Assembly: GCF_013337765.1 (NCBI RefSeq) | Contig: NZ_VBSB01000005.1 | Span: 558,001-622,000 of the forward strand | Reading direction: 5' to 3' | Origin: Mycolicibacterium sphagni | GTDB taxonomy: Bacteria > Actinomycetota > Actinomycetes > Mycobacteriales > Mycobacteriaceae | Length of the DNA: 64,000 nucleotides | Part shown: in pieces, positions 1 to 8,474 of the stretch | Layout of the letters: each line of letters begins with the position of its first letter | Position numbering within the stretch: position 1 is the first letter of the stretch | Program-made: the position numbers and the translations under genes | The notes under the pieces: generated by a model | What the model was told of the DNA's origin: nothing | The model's input: only the letters and a program-made list of their open reading frames with translations | Database searches by the model: none

Positions 1-486
1 GGCGTTCGAGGTGAACATCTTGGCGCCGTTAATGATCCATCCGTCGCCGTCGCGCACCGCCCGGGTCTTGACCGTCGCCACGTCCGACCCGCCTTCGGGC
101 TCGGTGTAGCCCAGGCACAACCGGGTGCGGCCGGCAAGCACCGACGGCATGATCTCGGCGAGCAGGTCCGGATCGGCGAACTTGACCAGTGTCCTGGCCA
201 CCATCATGGTGGTCGGCCAGTGGAACCACGGTGCGTGCGCACGCCCGATCTCCAGATCGAAGATCCTGCGCTGAACCGCGCTGAAGCCGCCGTCGGCTTC
301 CGCGTTGAAGTCCTTGGCCAGATACCCGAGATCGCCCAGCGCCAGATGCAGGCCCTCGTGGAAGTTCTCGCCGGTCGCCCTGTCGTGCGCGAGGACGTCC
401 TCGGTCACCAGACGGTCCAGGTCAGCCCGAACCTGGCGCTGGAATTCCTCATCCTCGGCTGACAACTCGACCCGGGAGAAATCCAT
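1..486 (-). CDS. Acyl-CoA dehydrogenase, N-terminal part (cut by window edge)
   Basis: The reverse strand is open from an ATG at 486 to the window edge, giving 162 residues of an acyl-CoA dehydrogenase N-terminus. It begins MDFSRVELSAEDEEF and runs through the helical N-domain into the flavin-contact segment (LCLGYTEPEGGSD, then DGDGWIINGAKMFTS), which is diagnostic of the family. Members oxidise acyl-CoA thioesters at the alpha-beta bond using FAD. The C-terminal half, with the catalytic base, lies outside the window, so substrate class cannot be judged. The gene starts 14 nt after the stop of the upstream CoA-transferase on the same strand, so the two probably form one operon for a CoA-ester pathway. 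Confidence 0.93.
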   Translation of the reverse strand, partial: MDFSRVELSAEDEEFQRQVRADLDRLVTEDVLAHDRATGENFHEGLHLALGDLGYLAKDFNAEADGGFSAVQRRIFDLEIGRAHAPWFHWPTTMMVARTLVKFADPDLLAEIMPSVLAGRTRLCLGYTEPEGGSDVATVKTRAVRDGDGWIINGAKMFTSNA

Positions 487-500
487 GACCGTTACAGTAC

Positions 501-1661
501 TCAGCGTTGTTGTAACTCCGCCAGGATCTCCTCGGTATGCTCGCCAAGCTTCGGAGCAGCCGACCGCGGCGCCCACGGAGTGCCATGAAAATCGGCCGGC
601 GTGGCGATCATCGGCATCGAGCCGCCGTCGTCGGGCACATCGACCAGACCGCCCGCGGCGTGGAACTGCTCGTCGCCGAGGACGTCTTCCATCGAGTTCA
701 CCGGCGACCAGAACAGCTCGGGCTCGGCGTCGAACGCCTGCGCCCACTCCGCGAGTGTCTTGGTCGCGAAGATCGCGTCGAGCGTCGCGATGAGCTCGCG
801 GGAGTTGATCGCGCGGTCGCGTGCGGTGGTAAACCGGCTGTCACTCAACCATTCCGGACAGCCCACCGCCCGGCACAGGGACGGCCAGTGCCGGTCGGCC
901 TCCAGCCCGACGATCCAGAACCGCCGTGCGTCGGCCGCCAGATAGTTGTTCATGCACGGGTTGAACATCGTCTCGCGCTGGCCGATCGCGATGGGCCGCC
1001 CGCTCAGCAGGAACGTATTGAGATCGAAGCTCACGGTGTAGGTGCCCTGCCGGTACAGCGAGGTGGTGACCAGCTGTCCCTCACCGGTCCGGGCGCGCGC
1101 AACGAGCGCTGCGTTGATCGCTGCGGCCAGCGTCATCCCCGTCATGTGGTCGCCCATACCGCCGCGCTGGAAGGGCGGACTGTCGCCGGGACGGGTGAGC
1201 AGGTCGGCCACTCCGGAGCGGGCCCAGAACGCCGCGACGTCGTAGGCCGGGCGGTTGGCTTCCGGCCCCTTCTCGCCGTATCCGGTGATCAGGCCGTACA
1301 CCAGGGCGGGGTTGAGCGCGGCCACCTTCGGATAGTCCAGGTCGAGTCGGGCCAGCGCGTCAGGTCGCACGTTGGTGATGAAAACGTCCGCGCCCGCGAG
1401 CAATTGGCGTGCCGTTGCCAGGCCGCCGTCGGTGGTCAGATCGAGCACGATGCTGCGCTTGGACCGGTTGTCCATCTCGAACGGCGGGTTGCTGCCGTCG
1501 TCGAGCCCGAGCATCCGGCCGAACAAGCGGGCCGGGTCACCGGTCGGTGGCTCGATCTTGACGACGTCGGCGCCCCAGTCCGCCAGGATTCCCCCGGCGG
1601 CGGGTCCGGCGACCCACACGCCGAGCTCGACAACTCTGATGCCATCCAGCGGACCGGCCAT
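501..1661 (-). CDS. CaiB/BaiF family (class III) CoA-transferase
   Basis: A 386-residue protein of normal length for class III CoA-transferases, which move CoA between carboxylic acids through an aspartyl-CoA intermediate. The N-terminus shows the Rossmann-like start (LDGIRVVELG, GILADWGADVVKIEPPTGDPAR). The motif GGMGDHMTGM carries Asp171, which matches the catalytic Asp of the family. The ATG at 1661 is preceded by an AAAGGGG ribosome site. The gene is divergent from the kinase operon at 1748 across a short region holding a palindromic operator, and is followed 14 nt later by an acyl-CoA dehydrogenase. Related enzymes include alpha-methylacyl-CoA racemases, but the length and motifs fit a transferase better. 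The substrate is unknown. Confidence 0.92.
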   Translation of the reverse strand: MAGPLDGIRVVELGVWVAGPAAGGILADWGADVVKIEPPTGDPARLFGRMLGLDDGSNPPFEMDNRSKRSIVLDLTTDGGLATARQLLAGADVFITNVRPDALARLDLDYPKVAALNPALVYGLITGYGEKGPEANRPAYDVAAFWARSGVADLLTRPGDSPPFQRGGMGDHMTGMTLAAAINAALVARARTGEGQLVTTSLYRQGTYTVSFDLNTFLLSGRPIAIGQRETMFNPCMNNYLAADARRFWIVGLEADRHWPSLCRAVGCPEWLSDSRFTTARDRAINSRELIATLDAIFATKTLAEWAQAFDAEPELFWSPVNSMEDVLGDEQFHAAGGLVDVPDDGGSMPMIATPADFHGTPWAPRSAAPKLGEHTEEILAELQQR

Positions 1662-1709
1662 CGTCGCCCCTTTCGTTCTGCGTGCGCCAACGCTAGTGGT
1701 TCGGCGCGC

Positions 1710-1734
1710 GGAGAATGCTATTCTCCGATCGGAG
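1710..1734. promoter_or_regulatory. Palindromic operator in divergent promoter region
   Basis: Bases 1710-1726 form a perfect 17-bp palindrome with arms GGAGAAT/ATTCTCC around GCT. Bases 1723-1734 form a second, overlapping perfect palindrome, CTCCGATCGGAG. The hexamer TATTCT (1719-1724) reads as a rightward -10 and TAGCAT (1715-1720, reverse strand) as a leftward -10, so a bound repressor would cover both promoters. The TetR protein at 4893-5510 in the downstream operon is the obvious candidate ligand; that pairing is inference. Confidence 0.65.
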
Positions 1735-1747
1735 ATTGAGGAGTTCC

Positions 1748-2788
1748 ATGATGAGAACGGAAAAACCCGTGGACCTGGACACCGCGATACTCGGCCGGTG
1801 GCTCGACACCCAGGACGCCCCGGGTGCCGGCGAAGAGCCCGCCGCCGAGGTCCTCAAGGGTGGATCGCAGAACATGCTCTACCGGATCAACCGTGGCGGT
1901 CAGGGCATGGTGCTGCGGATGCCCGGCCCCCGCGCCGACGAGCGCAGGCTGGGCGAGTTGCTCCGAGAGATCCGCCTGGAACGCGCGCTCAAAGGCACCG
2001 ACGTGCCGCACGCCGAGCTGATCGCCGCCGACGAGAGTGGCGAAGTGTTGGGCAAGCCCTTCTACCTGATGAAGGAGGTCGACGGCTGGAGCCCGATGGA
2101 GGGCGGCTGGGAGATGCCGTTCGACACCGACCTCGGCGCCCGTCGCGACCTGGCGTTCCAGCTGATCGAGGGGGCTGCCAAGCTCGGCCGGCTGGATTGG
2201 AAGGCGCAGGGCCTCGAGGGGTTCGGCAAGCCCGACGGCTTTCACGACCGCCAGGTGGAGCGCTGGCTGGCGTTCCTCGCGTCGTTCCAGGTGCGCGAAC
2301 TACCCGGCCTCGACATCGCGTCGGAATGGTTGCGCAACAACCGGCCCGCGCACTTCACCCCCGGGATCATGCACGGCGACTACCAATTCGCCAACGTGAT
2401 GTACGCCCACGGCGCACCCGGCCGGCTGGCCGCGATCGTGGACTGGGAGATGACCACGATCGGGGACCCGCTGCTCGACGTCGCGTGGGCGTTGCTCGGC
2501 TATGACGGCGAGCAGCCCAAGGAGACCGGCTTCTACCTGCCGATGGAGGGCATGCCAACGCGCAGTGAGCTGTTGGCGCACTACGAGAAGGTCAGCGGTC
2601 TGTCGACCGAAAACATCCACTACTACCTGGTGCTGGCCAACTGGAAGCTGGGCATCGTGCTGGAGAAGACCTACGCCGCCTCGGTCACCAGCGGCAAGGG
2701 CGACCCGACGATGACCGAGGCATTCGGCGCGATGGTGCCCGGCCTGATCGTCACCGCCGCCGAGCTGGCACAGTCCGGTGAGGCGTAA
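1748..2788 (+). CDS. APH-fold phosphotransferase (acyl-CoA kinase type, Rv3761c/LvaA-like)
   Basis: A 346-residue protein with the aminoglycoside-phosphotransferase/choline-kinase fold. The catalytic loop reads MHGDYQFANVM (His209-Gly-Asp211, Asn216) and the metal-binding motif IVDWEMTTIGDP (Asp232). The nucleotide-binding N-lobe contains LKGGSQNMLYR. A reading frame opens earlier, but GAGGAG at 1738-1743 favours the ATG at 1748. Homologues are often misannotated as FadE36. It is followed with no gap by an SDR and then by an ACAD10/11-type dehydrogenase. This context recalls LvaA of Pseudomonas putida, which phosphorylates 4-hydroxyacyl-CoA, and the kinase domain of human ACAD11. Antibiotic phosphorylation is unlikely. 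The acyl substrate is inferred, not shown. Confidence 0.88.
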   Translation: MMRTEKPVDLDTAILGRWLDTQDAPGAGEEPAAEVLKGGSQNMLYRINRGGQGMVLRMPGPRADERRLGELLREIRLERALKGTDVPHAELIAADESGEVLGKPFYLMKEVDGWSPMEGGWEMPFDTDLGARRDLAFQLIEGAAKLGRLDWKAQGLEGFGKPDGFHDRQVERWLAFLASFQVRELPGLDIASEWLRNNRPAHFTPGIMHGDYQFANVMYAHGAPGRLAAIVDWEMTTIGDPLLDVAWALLGYDGEQPKETGFYLPMEGMPTRSELLAHYEKVSGLSTENIHYYLVLANWKLGIVLEKTYAASVTSGKGDPTMTEAFGAMVPGLIVTAAELAQSGEA

Positions 2789-3577
2789 ATGGGTTACGCC
2801 GACGATCTTTTCGACCTGACCGACCGAGTGGTGCTCGTGACGGGCGGCAGCCGTGGTCTGGGCCGGGAAATAGCATTGGCCGCCGCGCGCTGCGGCGCCG
2901 ACGTCGTCATCGCCAGCCGCAAGTACGACTCCTGCGTGGCGACGGCCAAGGAGATCAAAGATGAAACCGGTCGTACCGCAATGCCGTACGGCGTGCACGT
3001 CGGGCGGTGGGACGAGCTGGACGGGCTGGTGGAGGCGGTCTACGACGGCTTCGGCAAGCTCGACGTGCTGGTGAACAACGCCGGTATGTCACCGACCTAC
3101 GACAAGTTGACCAACGTCAGCGAGAAGCTGTTCGACGCGGTGGTCAACCTCAATCTCAAAGGGCCATTCCGGCTTTCAGCCCTGGTGGGTGAACGCATGG
3201 TCGCCGACGGCGGCGGGGTGATCATCAATGTCAGCACCCACGGATCGCTGCGGCCACATCCATCGTTCATCCCCTACGCCGCATCCAAGGCCGGGCTGAA
3301 CGCGATGACGGAGGGGCTGGCCGCGGCGTTTGGGCCGACGGTGCGGGTGAACACCCTGATGCCGGGACCGTTCCTCACCGATATCAGCAAGGCCTGGGGC
3401 CTAGGGCGTCCCGGCCCGACAGATCGGCCCGGCAGTGCGGACAACCCGTTCGGCCGGCATGCCCTGCAGCGCGCGGGCGAGCCTACCGAAATCATCGGCG
3501 CCGCACTGTTCTTGATGTCGGACGCATCCAGCTTCACCACCGGCTCGATCCTTCGGGCCGACGGCGGCATCCCCTAA
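2789..3577 (+). CDS. Short-chain dehydrogenase/reductase (SDR)
   Basis: A 262-residue classical SDR. The dinucleotide-binding motif is TGGSRGLG (18-25), NNAG lies at 96-99, and the catalytic set is Ser149, Tyr163 and Lys167 (PYAASKAG). The ATG follows the TAA of the kinase gene directly. The enzyme would interconvert a hydroxy and a keto group on the same acyl-CoA series handled by the neighbouring kinase and dehydrogenase. In the levulinate pathway the SDR-type LvaD reduces a 4-keto to a 4-hydroxy acyl-CoA, a plausible but unproven parallel. Confidence 0.92.
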   Translation: MGYADDLFDLTDRVVLVTGGSRGLGREIALAAARCGADVVIASRKYDSCVATAKEIKDETGRTAMPYGVHVGRWDELDGLVEAVYDGFGKLDVLVNNAGMSPTYDKLTNVSEKLFDAVVNLNLKGPFRLSALVGERMVADGGGVIINVSTHGSLRPHPSFIPYAASKAGLNAMTEGLAAAFGPTVRVNTLMPGPFLTDISKAWGLGRPGPTDRPGSADNPFGRHALQRAGEPTEIIGAALFLMSDASSFTTGSILRADGGIP

Positions 3578-3588
3578 GGAGTCAAGAA

Positions 3589-4896
3589 ATGGCATGGGAC
3601 TTTTCCACCGAACCGGAGTTCGAGGAGAAGCTCGAGTGGATCCGGAACTTCGTCCGCGAGGACATCGAACCACTCGAAGTGATCTTCCCCAGTTGCGAAT
3701 TCCTGCCGCTCAACGAGGAGCGCCGCCGGATCGTCGACCCGCTCAAGCAACGGGTCCGCGACCAGGGCCTGTGGGCGCCACACCTTGGGCCCGATCTGGG
3801 AGGGCAAGGTTTCGGCGCGGTCAAACTCACGCTGATCAACGAAATCCTCGGCCGCGCAACGTGGTCGTCGATCATCTTCGGGACCCAGGCGCCAGATACC
3901 GGCAACGCGGAGATCCTCGCCCGGTTCGGTACCCAGGAGCAGAAAGACCGGTATCTGACCGGCCTGCTGTCCGGCGAGATCTTCTCCACGTTCTCGATGA
4001 CCGAACCGCAGGGCGGCTCCGATCCGCGGGTGTTCACCACCCGCGCGGTGCGCGACGGTGACGACTGGATCATCAACGGCCGCAAGTACTGGTCGTCCAA
4101 CGCATCGGTGGCGTCGTTCTTCATCGTCGTGGCGATCACCGATCCCGACGTGCCGGTACACGCAGGGGCGTCGACCTTCCTGGTACCGGCCGACACCCCC
4201 GGGGTGAACATCGAGGCGACGCACCATCTGGTCGGCTCGTACGCCCACGACCCCGGCCATTCCCTGGTGCACTACGACAATGTCCGAGTGCCTGCCTCGG
4301 CGATGCTGGGCGGGGAGGGGCAGGGCTTCCACGTCGCACAGTCCCGGCTGGCCGGCGGCCGCTTGCACCACGCGATGCGCTCGATCGGGGTGGCCCAGCG
4401 GGCTATCGACATGATGGCCCGGCGCGCGAAAAGCCGCTTCACCCAAGGCAGTGTGCTGGCCGACAAGCAGCTGATCCAAGAGATGGTCGCCGATTCCTTC
4501 GTCGAGCTGACCCAGTTCCGCCTGATGGTGTTGCACGCCGCCTGGCTCGTTGACACCGCCGGTGAACGTGCCGCCCGCGAAGAGATCGCGGCCTGCAAGA
4601 TCCAGACCGCGAACGTGCTGAAGTCCATCGGCCTGCGGGCGATCCAGGTACACGGCGGGCTCGGGCTCACCGACCAGATGCCGTTGACCAACGTACTGCT
4701 CGGCGGGATCACGCTGGGCCTGGCCGACGGACCCACCGAGGCGCACAAGGTGAACCTGGCCCGTCAGATCCTCAAGGGGTACGAGGCCGAGGACCCGATC
4801 TGGCCAAGCGAGTTCCTTCCCAACCGCATCGAGCGGGCCCGCGAGAAGTACGGCCACCTGATCGATCGCATTCCGGCGCTTCCTCTTTCGCCGTGA
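3589..4896 (+). CDS. Acyl-CoA dehydrogenase, ACAD10/11-like subfamily
   Basis: A 435-residue acyl-CoA dehydrogenase preceded by AAGGAG. The flavin segment reads FSMTEPQGGSDPRVF, followed by DDWIINGRKYWSS. The C-terminal region is VHGGLGLTDQMPL and then LADGPTEAHKV. The DGP-E-H ending is typical of the ACAD10/ACAD11 branch rather than of classical fatty acyl-CoA dehydrogenases. Human ACAD11 fuses this type of domain to an APH-like kinase; here the kinase is the separate gene at 1748. The likely role is removal of phosphate from a 4-phospho-acyl-CoA, or ordinary alpha-beta oxidation. The stop overlaps the next start (GTGA). Confidence 0.92.
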   Translation: MAWDFSTEPEFEEKLEWIRNFVREDIEPLEVIFPSCEFLPLNEERRRIVDPLKQRVRDQGLWAPHLGPDLGGQGFGAVKLTLINEILGRATWSSIIFGTQAPDTGNAEILARFGTQEQKDRYLTGLLSGEIFSTFSMTEPQGGSDPRVFTTRAVRDGDDWIINGRKYWSSNASVASFFIVVAITDPDVPVHAGASTFLVPADTPGVNIEATHHLVGSYAHDPGHSLVHYDNVRVPASAMLGGEGQGFHVAQSRLAGGRLHHAMRSIGVAQRAIDMMARRAKSRFTQGSVLADKQLIQEMVADSFVELTQFRLMVLHAAWLVDTAGERAAREEIAACKIQTANVLKSIGLRAIQVHGGLGLTDQMPLTNVLLGGITLGLADGPTEAHKVNLARQILKGYEAEDPIWPSEFLPNRIERAREKYGHLIDRIPALPLSP

Positions 4897-5510
4897 CCAG
4901 CCGCGCCGCGGCCGCCGTCGTGCGGGCCCTTGACGATCGGCAGCGGGAGGCCACCGAAGAGGTGGAACGTATCCTGTCCGCTGCCATCACCGTCATGCAG
5001 CGGGTCTCCCCCGATGCCCCGCGGGTCAGCGATATCGTCGCCGCGGCCGGGGTGTCCAACAAGGCGTTCTATCGGTATTTCGCCGGCAAGGACGACCTGA
5101 TGTTGGCGGTCATGGAACGCGGTGTGGGCCTGGTAGTTTCGTACCTCCAGCATCAGATGGCCAAGGAGAGCACGCCGGAGGGCAAGATCAGCCGGTGGAT
5201 CAGCGGGGCGCTGGCGCAGGTGGCCGACCCCGAGCTGATCGGGATGAGCCGGGCGCTGGTCGGGCAGATGTCCGACAACCGCCGGCTGGGCGAGGAGGAG
5301 ACCATGGCCGCCATGCGCGAGCTGTTGGTCGATCCGATCCGCGATCTGGGTAGTGCCGATCCCCAGCGTGACGCCGATGCGGTGTTCGTGTGTACCGTCG
5401 GCACGATGCGCCGCTACGTGAACTCCACCGACCAGCCGGGTCGCAAGGACATCAACCACCTCGTCGGGTTCTGCCTGCGCGGGCTCGGCGTGCCGGAAGG
5501 GCAACGCTGA
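4893..5510 (+). CDS. TetR family transcriptional regulator
   Basis: A 205-residue regulator with an N-terminal TetR helix-turn-helix: ISDIVAAAG-like DNA-reading helix (VSDIVAAAGVSNKAFYRYFAGKDDL, around residues 45-70). The start GTG overlaps the stop of the dehydrogenase by 4 nt, so it is co-translated with the catabolic genes. TetR proteins placed inside acyl-CoA operons usually repress their own operon and are released by an acyl-CoA ligand. The palindromes at 1710-1734 are the likely operator. The C-terminal ligand domain is not recognisable by eye. Confidence 0.9.
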   Translation: MTSRAAAAVVRALDDRQREATEEVERILSAAITVMQRVSPDAPRVSDIVAAAGVSNKAFYRYFAGKDDLMLAVMERGVGLVVSYLQHQMAKESTPEGKISRWISGALAQVADPELIGMSRALVGQMSDNRRLGEEETMAAMRELLVDPIRDLGSADPQRDADAVFVCTVGTMRRYVNSTDQPGRKDINHLVGFCLRGLGVPEGQR

Positions 5511-6484
5511 TGCGGGCCGTCGTCTGCCGCGAGTACGGCACCCCGGAAGATCTTGTCCTGGATGAACTGCCCGACCCCACAGCGGGTCCCGGGCAGGTGG
5601 TGGTCCGGGTGCGCGCGGCGGCGGTCAACTATCCGGATGTGCTGCTGATCGCGGGCAAGTACCAGATCAAGGTGCCGCCTCCGTTCAGCCCGGGCAGTGA
5701 GCTGGCCGGCGAGGTCCTCGCCGTCGGCGAGGGCGTCGACTACCAGCCCGGTGACCGGGTGTCGGCCACCTCGTTCGTCGGGGGTTTCGCCGAGCAGGCC
5801 CTGGTGGATGCCCGCGGTCTGGCCCGCATTCCCGAGGGCGCCGACTACGCCGACGCCGCGGCGTTCGGGGTCACCAACAAGACGGCTTACTACACCCTGC
5901 GCACCGTCGCCCCGGTCAAACCCGGCGACTGGGTCGTCGTCCTCGGCGCCGGCGGCGGGGTTGGGCTGGCCGCCGTCGACATCGCGGTTCTGATGGGCGC
6001 CAAGGTGATTGCCGCCGCCTCGGGAGCCGAGAAGCTCGAGGTGTGCCGTCAGCGCGGGGCACAAGCCGTCGTCGACTACGACGCCGAGGACCTGAAGACC
6101 CGGCTCAAGGAGATCACGGGCGAGGGTGGCTCCCAGATCGTGCTCGACCCGGTCGGTGGCCGCTACTCCGAGCCGGCACTGCGCAGCCTCGGCCGCGGCG
6201 GGAAGTTCATCACGCTGGGCTACGCGGCCGGCTCGATTCCGGCGATCCCGTTGAACCTGGTGATGCTGAAGGGAATCACCTTGCAGGGCATGGAGATTCG
6301 TACCTTCGCCACCGACTACCCCGACGAAATCGGGCGCGACGACGCCGAGCTTGCACAGTTGTTCGCCGACGGACGGCTACGCCCCTATATCGGTGCACGC
6401 TTCCCGCTGGAGCAGGCGGCGACCGCGCTTCGCTACGTCGCCGACCGCAAAGCGATCGGCAAGGTCGTCATCGACGTCGCCTAG
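5510..6484 (+). CDS. NADPH:quinone oxidoreductase family (MDR zinc-free)
   Basis: A 324-residue medium-chain reductase of the quinone oxidoreductase/enoyl-reductase type. The N-terminal GroES-like domain contains AAAVNYPDVLLIAG. The cofactor domain has VVVLGAGGGVGLAAVDIA (about residues 144-161) and an AAxG segment that suggests NADPH. No structural-zinc cysteine cluster is present, as expected for this branch. The ATG shares one base with the stop of tetR, so it is the last gene of the operon. It could reduce an enoyl-CoA or a quinone. A strong inverted repeat follows it. Confidence 0.9.
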   Translation: MRAVVCREYGTPEDLVLDELPDPTAGPGQVVVRVRAAAVNYPDVLLIAGKYQIKVPPPFSPGSELAGEVLAVGEGVDYQPGDRVSATSFVGGFAEQALVDARGLARIPEGADYADAAAFGVTNKTAYYTLRTVAPVKPGDWVVVLGAGGGVGLAAVDIAVLMGAKVIAAASGAEKLEVCRQRGAQAVVDYDAEDLKTRLKEITGEGGSQIVLDPVGGRYSEPALRSLGRGGKFITLGYAAGSIPAIPLNLVMLKGITLQGMEIRTFATDYPDEIGRDDAELAQLFADGRLRPYIGARFPLEQAATALRYVADRKAIGKVVIDVA

Positions 6485-6490
6485 CCCGCC

Positions 6491-6546
6491 GAGCAGACGC
6501 AGAATCGCACATTTTGACCACATTTCGTGCGACTCTGCGTCTGCTC
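6491..6546. repeat. 20-bp inverted repeat between convergent genes
   Basis: Arms 6491-6510 (GAGCAGACGCAGA plus seven bases) and 6527-6546 pair over 20 positions with one mismatch around a 16-nt loop. It sits between the convergent stops of the oxidoreductase (6484) and the alkylsulfatase (6568), as a bidirectional terminator would. Sequences with the core GAGCAGACGCA are, to my knowledge, scattered in many copies through mycobacterial genomes, so this may be one copy of a dispersed palindromic repeat. No U-tract follows either arm. Confidence 0.75.
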
Positions 6547-6567
6547 GCGGGAAAGATGTTGGGAAAG

Positions 6568-8445
6568 CTAGGGCGTGATGATGTTGAAGCCCGGGTTGGG
6601 CTGATCCAGCGCCCCGAGTAGCGTCTGCAGCGCCTGGGCATCGCCGGTGATCTCCATACCCGGTGAGGTGAAATCGCCTCCCGCAACGGCTAATAGCCGC
6701 AGCTTGCCGGCAAACCGGACGGTGGCGGTCGCCGTCGACTCGTCGGCGTCACACTGGCGGTAGACCAGTACGCCGTTGCGCAGGGTGAGCCGGTAGTTGG
6801 CCCCAACATCGGCGAACGTCAGGTCCACGGCAATGTCCGTGTCCCATGACCGCGGCCCATTCACACTGATCGCCAACGCATCCAGCATCTGCTCGATGGT
6901 CAGCTGAGCCAAGATCGAGGTCGACGCCGATTGGGTGGGCGTGCCGAAATTTCCGTCAAGCAGCTCCGTTGCACCGGAGAGGAAGAAGTTGCGCCACGTC
7001 GCACACTCGGCTCCGTAACCCAGCTGTTCGAGGGTGTCCGCATAGAGCTGGCGCGCACCCGCATGGGTCTGGTCGGTAAATGTCACGTGGTCGAGCAGTG
7101 TTGCCGCCCAACGATAATCGCCAGCCTCGAACGCTGCCTGAGCGATATCGACGACTCGGTCGACACCGCCCATGGCCTCGACGTAGCGCGGCCCGATCGC
7201 CTCCGGCGGGTGCGCCCACAACCGGGCAGGGTTGCCGTCGAACCAGCCCATGTAGCGCTGGTAGACGGCCTTCACGTTGTGACTGACCGACCCGTAGTAG
7301 CCGTGGGCATGCCACGCCTTGTGCAGTGCGGGCGGCATCTGGAAGTTCTCTGCGATCTCGATCCCGGTGTAGCCCTGGTTGAGCTGCCGCAATGTCTGGT
7401 CGTGCAAATAGCCGTAGAGATCACGTTGCACGGAAAGGAATTCGACGATCTTGTCGTGGCCCCACGTCGGCCAGTGATGCGATGCGAACACCACGTCGGT
7501 GCGATCGGCGAAGGTGTCGATGGCCTCGGTGAGGTAACCCGACCACGCATGCGGGTCGCGAACAAGAGCGCCGCGCAGCGTCAGCAGGTTGTGCAGGTTG
7601 TGCGTGGCGTTCTCGGCCATGCACAGGGCGCGGAACTGCGGGAAGTAGAAGTGCATCTCGGCGGGCGCTTCGGTGCCGGGCGCCATCTGGAACTCGATCT
7701 CGACACCGTCGATGGTGTGCGTCTCGCCGGTGGCCGCGATATCGATGGTCGGCACGATGATGGCGACCTCACCGGTGGAGGTCTGCTGGCCGAGTCCGCA
7801 GCCCACCTGTCCCTGAGGCCCGCGATCGAGCAGGGTGCCGTACATGTAGCCCGCGCGCCGTGCCATCGCGGTGCCTGCGTAGACGTTCTCCTGCACCGCG
7901 TGCTCCACGAAACCCACCGGGGCGATCACCGCGACCTTGCCCGCATCGACGTCGGCCTGCGTGGTCACCCCCAGCACACCGCCGAAGTGGTCGATATGGC
8001 TGTGGGTGTAGATCACCGCGGTCACCGCACGATCGCCGCGGTGCGCCCGATACAGCTCGAGCGCGGCCGCGGCGGTTTCAGTGGAGATCAACGGGTCGAT
8101 GACGATCACACCGGTATCGCCCTCGATGAAGCTGATGTTCGACAGGTCCAAGCCGCGGACCTGGTAGATGCCTTCGACCACTTCGTACAGACCCTGCTTG
8201 GCGGCCAGAATCGACTGCCGCCACAAGCTTGGATGGACCGATGTAGGCGCGTCACCGCCCAGGAAGTCGTAAACGTCGTTGTCCCACACCACCCGCCCGT
8301 CGGCGGCTTTGACCACGCACGGCGTCAGTGCCGCGATGAAGCCGCGATCGGTGTCGGCGAAGTCGGCGGTGTCCTCGAAGGGCAAGGACGTCAGATGCTC
8401 GGCGTGCGCAGCCTCGATGACGGCGGTGGGTGGCTTGTGTTCCAT
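6568..8445 (-). CDS. MBL-fold alkyl sulfatase (Rv3762c/SdsA1-like)
   Basis: A 625-residue protein, almost the same length as Rv3762c of M. tuberculosis. The metallo-beta-lactamase domain carries THSHIDHFGG, giving metal ligands His148, His150, Asp152 and His153, with further histidines downstream (FASHHWPTWG). An alkylsulfatase dimerisation domain follows (YMGWFDGNPARLW), and the C-terminal 120 residues look like an SCP2-type lipid-binding domain. SdsA1-type enzymes hydrolyse sulfate esters of long-chain alcohols in a zinc-dependent way. No clear signal peptide is seen, so it may be cytoplasmic. The gene is 29 nt downstream of the secreted phosphoesterase stop-to-start interval on the same strand. 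Confidence 0.93.
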   Translation of the reverse strand: MEHKPPTAVIEAAHAEHLTSLPFEDTADFADTDRGFIAALTPCVVKAADGRVVWDNDVYDFLGGDAPTSVHPSLWRQSILAAKQGLYEVVEGIYQVRGLDLSNISFIEGDTGVIVIDPLISTETAAAALELYRAHRGDRAVTAVIYTHSHIDHFGGVLGVTTQADVDAGKVAVIAPVGFVEHAVQENVYAGTAMARRAGYMYGTLLDRGPQGQVGCGLGQQTSTGEVAIIVPTIDIAATGETHTIDGVEIEFQMAPGTEAPAEMHFYFPQFRALCMAENATHNLHNLLTLRGALVRDPHAWSGYLTEAIDTFADRTDVVFASHHWPTWGHDKIVEFLSVQRDLYGYLHDQTLRQLNQGYTGIEIAENFQMPPALHKAWHAHGYYGSVSHNVKAVYQRYMGWFDGNPARLWAHPPEAIGPRYVEAMGGVDRVVDIAQAAFEAGDYRWAATLLDHVTFTDQTHAGARQLYADTLEQLGYGAECATWRNFFLSGATELLDGNFGTPTQSASTSILAQLTIEQMLDALAISVNGPRSWDTDIAVDLTFADVGANYRLTLRNGVLVYRQCDADESTATATVRFAGKLRLLAVAGGDFTSPGMEITGDAQALQTLLGALDQPNPGFNIITP

Positions 8446-8474
8446 ACCGCCAATCCTGGCCTAGAGCGACGGGC

